Source of the DNA: an uncultured Clostridia bacterium
Lineage (GTDB): Bacteria; Bacillota; Clostridia; Lachnospirales; CAMVHY01
Reading direction: 5' to 3'
Assembly (NCBI GenBank): GCA_947167415.1
Contig: CAMVHY010000104.1
Location: forward strand, 1-5,663
DNA length: 5,663 nucleotides
Shown: piece by piece, positions 1-5,384 of the stretch
Layout: each line of letters starts with the position of its first letter
How positions within the stretch are numbered: position 1 is the first letter of the stretch
Notes under the pieces: model-generated
What the model saw: only the letters and a program-made list of their open reading frames with translations
What the model was told of the DNA's origin: nothing
Database searches by the model: none
Program-made: the position numbers and the translations under genes

Positions 1-80
1 TTCCAATATTTAATTTTGCTGACGTTTTTTTAGTATCAGGATTATTTATAATTGGACTGGGCTTTTTTTGCGAAAAATAG
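1..80 (+). CDS. lspA: Lipoprotein signal peptidase (signal peptidase II), 3' end only
   Basis: Only the last 25 codons lie in the window, read from base 3 and ending at TAG 78-80; the rest lies upstream. The visible tail PIFNFADVFLVSGLF matches the conserved C-terminal block of LspA (F-N-x-A-D followed by a hydrophobic helix). In this family that Asp, here the GAC codon at 21-23, is the second member of the catalytic Asp pair. LspA is an integral membrane aspartyl protease that removes the signal peptide from diacylglyceryl-modified prolipoproteins. After the motif, a hydrophobic stretch (LVSGLFIIGLGFF) forms the last membrane helix, and the protein ends in a charged CEK. The next gene starts 74 bases later with no visible terminator between, so the two are probably co-transcribed. 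The identification rests on a short but highly characteristic motif. Confidence 0.8.
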   Translation, partial: PIFNFADVFLVSGLFIIGLGFFCEK

Positions 81-144
81 CATTACGAATATGGTTAAAA
101 TTTTATTAGAGAATGAATTTGATTTATTAAAAATATGTAAGAGT

Positions 145-149
145 GGTGA
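145..149 (+). promoter_or_regulatory. Ribosome binding site that fixes the start of the flippase-like gene
   Basis: GGTGA, within GAGTGGTGA, matches the 3' part of the AGGAGGTGA consensus and sits 5 bases before ATG 155. Two in-frame GTG codons at 143 and 146 overlap this site and would have no ribosome binding site of their own, so ATG 155 is the better start. Confidence 0.6.
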
Positions 150-154
150 AGATA

Positions 155-1165
155 ATGCCAAAGTTTTTAAAAGAAAATTGGTTTGGGTTGCTATCTGTTT
201 TGTTGTCGTTTTTTATTTTAGGTTTGTTGATAATTTCCGGTGGAATAGATGATTTTATTGTGCAAACCGAACATATGGATATTAAATTTTTGATTTTAGC
301 CTTTGTCGGAATTATTTTTTATTGTTTATTTGATACGTGTGTTTTATTTTGTCTTGTTAAAACTAGATATAAAGTATGTAATTTTTTTTTGTGTTTAAAA
401 GCATGTTTAATCGGTTTGTTTTACAGCGCAATTACACCGCTTTCGATTGGTGGACAACCTATGCAAGTTATGTATTTAAATAAAAAAAGCGATATTAAAA
501 TCGGCGATGCAAGTTTATTCGTCATAATAAAAATGCTTTTATATCAGATAGCAATGATAATATATGCTGTTGTCGGTTTTTTTTTGTGCAAAAATTTTAT
601 GAACAGACAAATAACAGGCATGGTTTTTTTAGGTTTTTTATTAAATATAATTTTTGTTTTATCGGTGATTGTCATTTGTTTAAAAAAAGAATGGGCGGTA
701 AAACTTGTGAGTCGTATAGTTAATTTGTTGAGTAAAATAAAAATTTTTGGTATAAAAAACAAAGAAGCCGTTTTGAAAAAAATGACTGACCAAATTGATT
801 TATTTAATGCCAGTGGCAAAATAATTTATCAAAAAAAGTTTGACTTAATATTAATTTTTTTGTTAAATATTATCGAACTTACTTTTTATTATTTGATATC
901 AGGTTTTGTGTTTAGAAGTTTTGGTATAAATTATGCGATTCACGAAATTATTTTTATGACATCGTTAATTTATATGACAACGTCGTTCGTTCCGATTCCG
1001 GGAGCGAGTGGTGCAACTGAAGGTGTGTTTTATATCTTTTTTAAGGGCTGTTTTTCGAAACAAACTGTTTTGCCAATAATATTTGTTTGGCGATTTATAA
1101 GTTATTATTTTTTGATTTTAGTTGGCGGTTTAGTAATTATTTTTGATATGATTAAACGCGATTAG
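155..1165 (+). CDS. Flippase-like integral membrane protein, lysylphosphatidylglycerol-synthase TM (YbhN/UPF0104) family
   Basis: A 336-residue polytopic membrane protein with about eight hydrophobic segments, roughly residues 11-28, 44-68, 82-95, 120-146, 152-176, 226-250, 263-282 and 305-332. Three family signatures are visible: SAITPLSIGGQPMQV at 91-105, VPIPGASGATEG at 279-290 and VWRFISYY at 311-318. This set defines the stand-alone 'lysylphosphatidylglycerol synthase TM region' family, related to the N-terminal flippase half of MprF. No C-terminal aminoacyl-transfer domain follows, so the protein should not make lysyl-PG; lipid translocation is the likeliest role but the substrate is unknown. 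The length is normal for stand-alone members. The start is ATG 155, set by the GGTGA site upstream; in-frame GTG codons at 143 and 146 would add four residues. It lies between lspA and ispA in a tight same-strand run, an envelope-lipid context. Family assignment is firm, function is not. Confidence 0.85.
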   Translation: MPKFLKENWFGLLSVLLSFFILGLLIISGGIDDFIVQTEHMDIKFLILAFVGIIFYCLFDTCVLFCLVKTRYKVCNFFLCLKACLIGLFYSAITPLSIGGQPMQVMYLNKKSDIKIGDASLFVIIKMLLYQIAMIIYAVVGFFLCKNFMNRQITGMVFLGFLLNIIFVLSVIVICLKKEWAVKLVSRIVNLLSKIKIFGIKNKEAVLKKMTDQIDLFNASGKIIYQKKFDLILIFLLNIIELTFYYLISGFVFRSFGINYAIHEIIFMTSLIYMTTSFVPIPGASGATEGVFYIFFKGCFSKQTVLPIIFVWRFISYYFLILVGGLVIIFDMIKRD

Positions 1166-1186
1166 TTTTTATAAAAAAATATTTTT

Positions 1187-1190
1187 GGAG
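1187..1190 (+). promoter_or_regulatory. Ribosome binding site of ispA
   Basis: GGAG lies 8 bases before ATG 1199 and 5 bases before an in-frame GTG at 1196. The spacing to ATG is the more usual one, so ATG 1199 is taken as the start; GTG would add a single residue. Confidence 0.6.
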
Positions 1191-1198
1191 AATTTGTG

Positions 1199-2014
1199 AT
1201 GACAGAAATAAAAAAATTTAATTATTATATAAGTCTTATAAACGAGAAAATAAGTTTTTTTTTGGATGAAAGATCTGTTTTTTATGAGCAATTATTTTAT
1301 TGTATGAATGGTGGAGGAAAAAGATTAAGACCGTTGTTGGTTTTATCTACTGGCGAGAAAAATTTGGAAGAGGCTCTAGTTTTTGCATGTGTAATTGAGT
1401 TTATACATAATTATTCGTTGATTCATGATGATTTACCTGCTATGGACAATGATGATTATCGGAGAAATAAATTGACGTGTCATAAAAAGTTCGGCGAAGC
1501 AAATGCGATTTTGACTGGAGACGCACTTTTAAATTTGGCTTGTGAAATTGCGATTGATGCTTGTATGAAAAATAATAAAAATTTGCTTGCGACAAAGAAA
1601 ATTTTTGAGGCTGCAGGATTAAATGGAATGCTAAAAGGACAGTTTTTAGATATAAATTTAAATAAGCGAGATAATATTAACGCCAAAGTTTTAGATGAAA
1701 TTAATTTAAATAAAACAGGGGCTTTAATTAAAACAAGTTTACAAGTCGGAGCAATTTTGGCACAAGAAAGAAATGAGATAATAGATTTTTTTGGTGAGTT
1801 AGGAGAAAAAATAGGTCTGGCGTTTCAGATTAAAGATGATATGTTTGATCGGGAAAAGATTGATGAGCTAAATTATTTTAATATGATCGGTGAAAAAGAA
1901 TCGATAAAAAGGTTAAATGATTTAACAAGTGAAATTTATTTTTGTTTGGATAAACTTGATGGATATGATTTTTTAAAATACTTGGTTAAAATTATTTTGG
2001 AACGCAAAAATTAA
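1199..2014 (+). CDS. ispA: Short-chain class I polyprenyl diphosphate synthase (farnesyl/geranyl diphosphate synthase type)
   Basis: Condenses isopentenyl diphosphate with an allylic diphosphate to make FPP or GPP, precursors of undecaprenyl carriers and quinones; cytosolic. All core motifs are present: GGGKRLRP (38-45), first aspartate-rich motif DDLPAMD (77-83) followed by ND-DYRR, FGEANAILTGDALL (98-111), KGQFLDI (146-152), NKTGALI (171-177) and second aspartate-rich motif QIKDDMFD (210-217). The two residues between the catalytic Asps of the first motif's extended form (DDxxxxD) are typical of bacterial FPP synthases. The protein has 271 residues, shorter than the usual 290-300. Most of the loss lies just after the second aspartate-rich motif: the usual GK...D...K-S/T-Y loop is cut to REKIDE before LNYFNMIG. 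The gene starts 33 bases after the flippase-like gene and is followed 20 bases later by the PAP2-like gene, so it is operonic. In many Firmicutes ispA sits with xseB and dxs; neither flanks it here. Confidence 0.93.
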   Translation: MTEIKKFNYYISLINEKISFFLDERSVFYEQLFYCMNGGGKRLRPLLVLSTGEKNLEEALVFACVIEFIHNYSLIHDDLPAMDNDDYRRNKLTCHKKFGEANAILTGDALLNLACEIAIDACMKNNKNLLATKKIFEAAGLNGMLKGQFLDINLNKRDNINAKVLDEINLNKTGALIKTSLQVGAILAQERNEIIDFFGELGEKIGLAFQIKDDMFDREKIDELNYFNMIGEKESIKRLNDLTSEIYFCLDKLDGYDFLKYLVKIILERKN

Positions 2015-2034
2015 TATTCGGTGTAGTGAGGATT

Positions 2035-2466
2035 ATGTTTTTTAAATCTATAGTTTTTGTTTGTATTTTATCTTGGTTCGCAGCGCAATTATTAAAAGTT
2101 TTAATTTGTTTTTGGCAAGAAAAAAAGTTTGACTTAAAATTATTTTTTAGTTCGGGTGGAATGCCAAGTTCACACAGTGCTTTTGTTTCGTCGTTGGGGA
2201 TATGTGTTGGATTAAAATCTGGATTCGATTCGGCATTGTTTGCGATTTGTTTTGTTTTTGGTTTGATAGTGATGTATGATGCGAGTGGAGTAAGACGTGC
2301 TGCAGGAAAACAAGCTAAAGTTATAAATATAATAGTAGAAAATATAGAAGGCTTAGGAATTAAAATTGACGAGAAGTTAAAAGAATTATTGGGGCATAGT
2401 CCAATTGAAGTTATAAGCGGAGCAGTTTTAGGAATTGCGGTCGCGTTATTATTTTATAAAAAATAA
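2035..2466 (+). CDS. Divergent PAP2 family membrane protein (YuiD-like)
   Basis: A small, 143-residue membrane protein. Signatures of the divergent PAP2 (acid phosphatase/vanadium-haloperoxidase-related) family appear in order: a hydrophobic N-terminus with AAQLLKV (16-22), FFSSGGMPSSHSAFVSSL (37-54), MYDASGVRRAAGKQA (80-94) and LGHSPIEVISGAVLGI (119-134). PSSHS and GHSP correspond to the phosphatase-like motif blocks. In canonical PAP2 enzymes the histidines act in phosphate-ester hydrolysis, so a lipid or polyprenyl phosphatase role is plausible but not shown for this family. ATG 2035 matches the usual N-terminus; GAGG at 2028-2031 is only 3 bases before it, so GTG 2026, three codons earlier, is an alternative. 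Its position right after ispA recurs in Clostridia and suggests a polyprenyl diphosphate-related substrate. The gene ends 21 bases before nadK. Confidence 0.88.
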   Translation: MFFKSIVFVCILSWFAAQLLKVLICFWQEKKFDLKLFFSSGGMPSSHSAFVSSLGICVGLKSGFDSALFAICFVFGLIVMYDASGVRRAAGKQAKVINIIVENIEGLGIKIDEKLKELLGHSPIEVISGAVLGIAVALLFYKK

Positions 2467-2475
2467 AATTTGTTT

Positions 2476-2480
2476 GGTGA
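2476..2480 (+). promoter_or_regulatory. Ribosome binding site supporting the TTG start of nadK
   Basis: GGTGA within TTTGGTGA lies 7 bases before TTG 2488. The first in-frame ATG is at codon 113, far past the GGDGT motif, so a non-ATG start is required. Confidence 0.6.
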
Positions 2481-2487
2481 ATAAAAG

Positions 2488-3270
2488 TTGGCAAAAATAG
2501 TTTTAGAGCTGAATTTAAAAAAAGATTTGGTATTAGATTTTGCAGATAAAATAATAAAATATTTGAGCGAGAGAGACTGCGAGGTCTTTTTTTTTGGTGA
2601 TTTAGAAAAAAATGATTTGCTTGAAAATAAGTTTGATTATATTTTTAGTGTCGGCGGCGATGGAACTTTATTAAATACGGCAAGAAAATATGCGAAATAT
2701 AATAAGCCGATTTTAGGAATAAATTTTGGAAATTTGGGTTATTTGACTGGGTGTGAAAAAAAAAATGTTTTTGATGCGATTGATAATTTATTGGCAAAAA
2801 AATTTTTTGTTGAAAAAAGATTAATGCTAGAGTCGCAAAATAATTTAGCTTTGAATGATATTTGTATAGGAAAATCTTTTGACGCGCGCTTAATCGAATT
2901 TGATTTATTTGTAAATAATAATTTTCTGGAAAGTTATAGGGCGGACGGAATAATTATTTCGACTCCAACCGGATCTACGGCATATAATTTATCGGCTGGC
3001 GGACCAATTGTTAAACCGGATTTGCCTGTTTTTATTTTGACGCCAATTTGTGCGCATAGTTTATATTCTCGGCCGTTAATAATTTCTTGTGATGATGAAA
3101 TAAAAATTAATATTAAAAATAAGTCGGATAAAATAAAAATAATTTTTGACGGACAAAAAATTTTGTCTTGTCAGAAAGAAATCTGTGTGAAAAAAGCGAG
3201 TTATTACGCGCAGATTATTAAATTTGATGAAAAGAATTTTTATTACGTGATGAGAAAAAAAATTATGTAA
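2488..3270 (+). CDS. nadK: NAD kinase (ATP/polyphosphate-dependent NAD+ phosphorylation)
   Basis: Phosphorylates NAD+ at the 2' position of its adenosine ribose to make NADP+; a soluble cytosolic enzyme. The family motifs are all present and in order: SVGGDGTLL (54-62; the Asp of GGDGT, residue 58, is the catalytic/Mg-binding residue), ILGINFGNLGYLT (75-87), ALNDICIGK (121-129, the NE/ND motif), RADGIIISTPTGSTAYNLSA (151-170), GGPIVKP (171-177) and LTPICAHSLYSRPLII (184-199). The 260-residue length is slightly below the usual 270-290, with a short N-terminus before the Rossmann-like GGDGT part; both halves are complete. The start is TTG 2488 with GGTGA 7 bases upstream, and the gene ends in tandem stops, TAA TAG. 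It is the last gene of the run. In Clostridia nadK normally lies between tlyA and argR-recN, but here it follows the divergent PAP2 gene directly and is followed by a gene-free stretch. Confidence 0.96.
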   Translation: MAKIVLELNLKKDLVLDFADKIIKYLSERDCEVFFFGDLEKNDLLENKFDYIFSVGGDGTLLNTARKYAKYNKPILGINFGNLGYLTGCEKKNVFDAIDNLLAKKFFVEKRLMLESQNNLALNDICIGKSFDARLIEFDLFVNNNFLESYRADGIIISTPTGSTAYNLSAGGPIVKPDLPVFILTPICAHSLYSRPLIISCDDEIKINIKNKSDKIKIIFDGQKILSCQKEICVKKASYYAQIIKFDEKNFYYVMRKKIM

Positions 3271-3564
3271 TAGAATTTATTTATTTGATTGTTTGGGGTA
3301 CATAAAAAAGTTTTATTGGCTGAGTATATTTTTAGATTTTAAATTATGATTTTTTGTTCAGGCAAAAGGTGATTATAAAATAGTGACAGAAAAATATTTT
3401 TTTTGATGGCTGATTGGTTTTTATTTTTTTTATAAAAGAGGTCTTTATATAACGTAAAAATATTTTTTATGAAATCGCTTTATTTTTGTTTTTTGGTTTT
3501 TAATGTGGAATATAAAAATATCTTGATGACAAATATTTCTATTTGGGATTAATATATTTTTTTA
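3271..3564. other. Gene-free AT-rich spacer after nadK
   Basis: No reading frame in this stretch resembles a known protein on either strand. No GC-containing hairpin with a T tract is visible after nadK, so no intrinsic terminator can be named. The stretch contains T-rich runs and the 12-base palindrome AAAAATATTTTT at 3390-3401 and 3456-3467; the same palindrome occurs at 1175-1186, so it is probably base-composition background. AAAAGGTGAT at 3364-3373 resembles a ribosome binding site before GTG 3383, but that frame stops after seven codons. This is where argR and recN would be expected in the ancestral clostridial order, so it may be a decayed gene region. Confidence 0.5.
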
Positions 3565-3593
3565 TTGACATATTTAGACATCATAATTAAAAT
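3565..3593 (+). promoter_or_regulatory. Sigma-A-type promoter for the LysM protein gene
   Basis: Consensus -35 TTGACA (3565-3570), a 17-base spacer and -10 TAAAAT (3588-3593). Transcription would begin near base 3600, giving a leader of about 30 bases to ATG 3629. This is the best promoter in the window. It indicates that the LysM gene has its own transcript, separate from the nadK operon. Confidence 0.8.
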
Positions 3594-3628
3594 AAACCCA
3601 AAAATATATTTGGAGTGATTGGAAAATA

Positions 3629-4444
3629 ATGAGCGGAACAGATATAAATAACTTTGATTTAAATAACGGTCATAACAATGCAAAAAAAAATCAAAACACA
3701 TATACGGAGTTTATAAAAGAATATAGCAATAATGTTTATGACAAAAATGACTTAAAAAAAAAATCTGATAACAAAAATTTAGATGATACTATGAGATTTT
3801 ATCGAGATGAATCAGTGCCGGGTTCAGTCCAAAAATTATTTGTCTCCAATGATTCTGAGACGACAAAAATAAAAAAAGTATTGGATAAAAGTATTGTTGA
3901 AATGGATAAAAATAAATCGGATGAATTTTTGGCTAGTAAAAAAGAAATAGATTCTTTTTTTGATGATATGTCGGAAACGCAAAGTTTTGATTTTGGAGTT
4001 AAAAATCATAAAAAAGTTAAAATCAGCTTTGGAAAAATATTTTTAAACTCGTTAATAATTGTTTTTTTATGTATCACGGTTGTTTTGTTATATAAAATTA
4101 AAGTGCTAAATAAAAATATTGATTTAATGGCGCTAGAAATAAACGAAAATAAAAATATTAAAAAGCAATTAGAAATAGCTTTGAGTGAAAATGAAAACAT
4201 GAAAAAAATAATAGAAGAACTTGGCAATCAAAATAATAATACTAGTCAAGAAAATATAACCCAGACGCAAAATTTAGTTGCTGCCGAAAATAATATAAAA
4301 AAATATATTGTTCAGCGTGGAGATACTTTATCGAGTATTAGCCAAAAATTTTATGGAAACGAAAGCTCTTATCATAAAATTATTGATGCTAATCATTTGT
4401 CTAGTGAAAATTTAAGTGAGGGACAAGAATTAGTTATTAGTTGA
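3629..4444 (+). CDS. Bitopic membrane protein with C-terminal LysM domain
   Basis: 271 residues with a clear layout. Residues 1-130 are polar, rich in Asn, Asp, Lys and Ser, and probably largely disordered. Residues 137-155 (IFLNSLIIVFLCITVVLLY) form one membrane helix preceded by basic residues (HKKVKISFGK), so the N-terminus should be cytoplasmic and the C-terminus outside. Residues 156-200 are a charged, coiled-coil-like helix; 201-222 is an Asn/Gln/Thr linker. Residues 224-271 are a LysM domain: YIVQRGDTLSSISQKFYG, then IIDANHLSSENLSEGQELVIS. LysM binds the glycan strand of peptidoglycan, so the protein probably bridges membrane and wall; nothing shows an enzymatic domain. The domain ends in VIS rather than the common IP. 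The start is ATG 3629 with GGAGTGA at 3612-3618, somewhat far upstream. Stops are tandem TGA TAA. The cytoplasmic part is not recognised. Confidence 0.85.
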   Translation: MSGTDINNFDLNNGHNNAKKNQNTYTEFIKEYSNNVYDKNDLKKKSDNKNLDDTMRFYRDESVPGSVQKLFVSNDSETTKIKKVLDKSIVEMDKNKSDEFLASKKEIDSFFDDMSETQSFDFGVKNHKKVKISFGKIFLNSLIIVFLCITVVLLYKIKVLNKNIDLMALEINENKNIKKQLEIALSENENMKKIIEELGNQNNNTSQENITQTQNLVAAENNIKKYIVQRGDTLSSISQKFYGNESSYHKIIDANHLSSENLSEGQELVIS

Positions 4445-4459
4445 TAAAAAAAGATTTAT

Positions 4460-4507
4460 TTGATTTTTAAAACCGTTTGCAGTTAAATTAGTTTAGCTTT
4501 TTATAAA
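4460..4507 (+). promoter_or_regulatory. hpf: Possible promoter of hpf
   Basis: Two weak sigma-A-like arrangements overlap: TTGATT (4460-4465), 17 bases, TTAAAT (4483-4488); and TTGCAG (4477-4482), 19 bases, TATAAA (4502-4507). Each matches consensus only partly. No strong terminator separates the LysM gene from hpf, so read-through from the 3565 promoter may also serve it. Confidence 0.3.
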
Positions 4508-4514
4508 GCTTAAA
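4492..4514 (+). other. Small hairpin in the hpf leader
   Basis: AGCTTT (4495-4500), loop TTAT, AAAGCT (4505-4510) form a 6-base-pair stem, extendable past a one-base bulge by TTT/AAA. A run of seven T (4521-4527) follows and abuts the GGAGG ribosome binding site. It could be a weak terminator for the LysM transcript or a leader structure affecting hpf; the stem is short and has only two G-C pairs. Confidence 0.35.
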
Positions 4515-4527
4515 TAGTTATTTTTTT

Positions 4528-4532
4528 GGAGG
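4528..4532 (+). promoter_or_regulatory. Strong ribosome binding site of hpf
   Basis: GGAGG with 8 bases to ATG 4541, the strongest ribosome binding site in the window. An in-frame TTG at 4526 overlaps this site and is therefore not the start. Confidence 0.85.
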
Positions 4533-4540
4533 AATTTATA

Positions 4541-5104
4541 ATGAAATTTAATTTTGTCAGTCAAAATTTTGATATGAATGACGAGATAAAAAATTTTGCT
4601 ATGGATAAAATAAAAAATCATGTTGGAAGATTGTTAACAGGCGAGTGTAATATAAACGTCCGTTTTATTGAGATTGGTTTTAAAAAAAAAGTTGAAGTAA
4701 CGATGTATTTGAATTTGAAAAAAAGAATTGTACACGCAGAAGCAATGAATACTCAGAATATGAAAGCAGCGATTGATGAAGTAGTTGATATTTTAAGAAA
4801 GCAAATGCGAAGATATAAAGAAAGATTAAATCGTTTGTCTAAAAAAAATTCGAGTTTCGCCGAAGAATCAAATTTATCGTTTGTTGCAGATGAAAGTGAT
4901 AATAATTTAGACGAAGAGACAGTTGTAAATATTGAACGTATAAAATCTTTTGCGGTAAAACCAATGGATCCAGAAGAAGCTGTTATGGAGCTTGAATTAA
5001 TTGGACATAGTTTTTATGTTTTCTTAAATAGTTTAACTAACGAGGTAAATGTTGTTTATAAGCGAAAGAATGGTTCGTATGGTTTAATTGAGCCGAAAGT
5101 TTAA
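4541..5104 (+). CDS. hpf: Ribosome hibernation promoting factor, long form
   Basis: Binds the 30S subunit near the decoding centre and, through its C-terminal domain, dimerises 70S ribosomes into inactive 100S particles in slow growth or stationary phase; cytosolic. The 187-residue length is that of the long HPF of Gram-positive bacteria. Residues 1-97 are the S30AE/YfiA-like domain: MKFNFVSQNFDMNDEIKNFA at the start, the beta strand KKKVEVTMYLNL (48-59) and the basic helix NMKAAIDEVVDILRKQMRRY (73-92). Residues 98-128 are an acidic, Ser/Asn-rich linker. Residues 129-187 are the dimerisation domain with KSFAVKPMDPEEAVMELELI (135-154), GHSFYVFLN (155-163) and VVYKRKNGSYGLIEP (171-185), all highly conserved. 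ATG 4541 is fixed by GGAGG 8 bases upstream. The gene follows the LysM gene by 96 bases and is closed by the strong terminator at 5142. The common hpf-secA neighbourhood of Firmicutes is not seen downstream. Confidence 0.96.
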   Translation: MKFNFVSQNFDMNDEIKNFAMDKIKNHVGRLLTGECNINVRFIEIGFKKKVEVTMYLNLKKRIVHAEAMNTQNMKAAIDEVVDILRKQMRRYKERLNRLSKKNSSFAEESNLSFVADESDNNLDEETVVNIERIKSFAVKPMDPEEAVMELELIGHSFYVFLNSLTNEVNVVYKRKNGSYGLIEPKV

Positions 5105-5141
5105 GTGATAAATAAATCAAAAATAATAATTTGCCAAAAAT

Positions 5142-5182
5142 AAAAATCTGTTGTGAGTAATTTATCGCAACAGATTTTTTTT
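5142..5182 (+). terminator. Strong intrinsic terminator of hpf, probably bidirectional
   Basis: Perfect 12-base-pair arms AAAAATCTGTTG (5142-5153) and CAACAGATTTTT (5168-5179), extendable by three more pairs (one G-T) to leave an 8-base loop, followed by a T run to 5182. On the opposite strand the stem is followed by a T-rich stretch (the complement of 5135-5146), so it could also stop transcripts coming leftward from the IS remnant. Confidence 0.9.
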
Positions 5183-5338
5183 GAGTTAAAAAATATTTTA
5201 TGCCAAATGAACGAAAAACAAATAAATATCGCGGATGAAAAATACAGTTTATTTTATTTGCATATCAAAAAAGCAATCTTTGCTTATAGAGATATTTGAA
5301 TTATATCTTGATAAATAAAAAATTTTAATTTCGAATTG
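5183..5338. other. AT-rich spacer between hpf terminator and IS remnant
   Basis: No gene can be supported. A 30-codon frame on the + strand (5207-5299, MNEKQINIADEKYSLFYLHI at its start) has protein-like composition but no ribosome binding site, and it stops before the IS remnant. It could be a gene fragment or chance. Confidence 0.4.
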
Positions 5339-5352
5339 ACACAATATTGTGT
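5339..5352. repeat. 14-base perfect palindrome at the left edge of the IS remnant
   Basis: ACACAATATTGTGT is exactly its own reverse complement. It abuts and shares one base with the first TTAGGTAATGT repeat (5352-5362). It may be the insertion target, the outer end of the element, or a protein-binding operator. Confidence 0.6.
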
Positions 5353-5384
5353 TAGGTAATGTCATTTTTTTTATTAGGTAATGT
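5352..5384 (+). repeat. Two direct repeats of TTAGGTAATGT, 22 bases apart
   Basis: Copies lie at 5352-5362 and 5374-5384; on the - strand the second begins directly after the transposase stop codon. They lie between the transposase 3' end and the palindrome, where the terminal repeat of an IS element is expected, and may be sub-terminal transposase-binding sites. Confidence 0.6.

Noticed and set aside
52..252. 66-codon + strand frame between lspA and the flippase-like gene
   Set aside because: It largely overlaps the true start of the flippase-like gene in another frame, has no ribosome binding site and resembles nothing known.
544..819. 91-codon - strand frame inside the flippase-like gene
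   Set aside because: Antisense shadow of an AT-rich membrane protein gene; no start signal or family motif.
1480..1686. 68-codon - strand frame inside ispA
   Set aside because: Antisense shadow of a gene with conserved motifs on the + strand.
3432..3454. Possible hairpin TATAAAAGA / TCTTTATATA
   Set aside because: The arms would leave only a two-base loop and the outer pairs do not match.
3390..3467. Two copies of the palindrome AAAAATATTTTT in the gap after nadK
   Set aside because: The same 12-mer also occurs at 1175-1186, as expected by chance in such AT-rich DNA.
4006..4227. 73-codon - strand frame inside the LysM gene
   Set aside because: Antisense shadow covering the membrane helix and coiled coil; no independent support.
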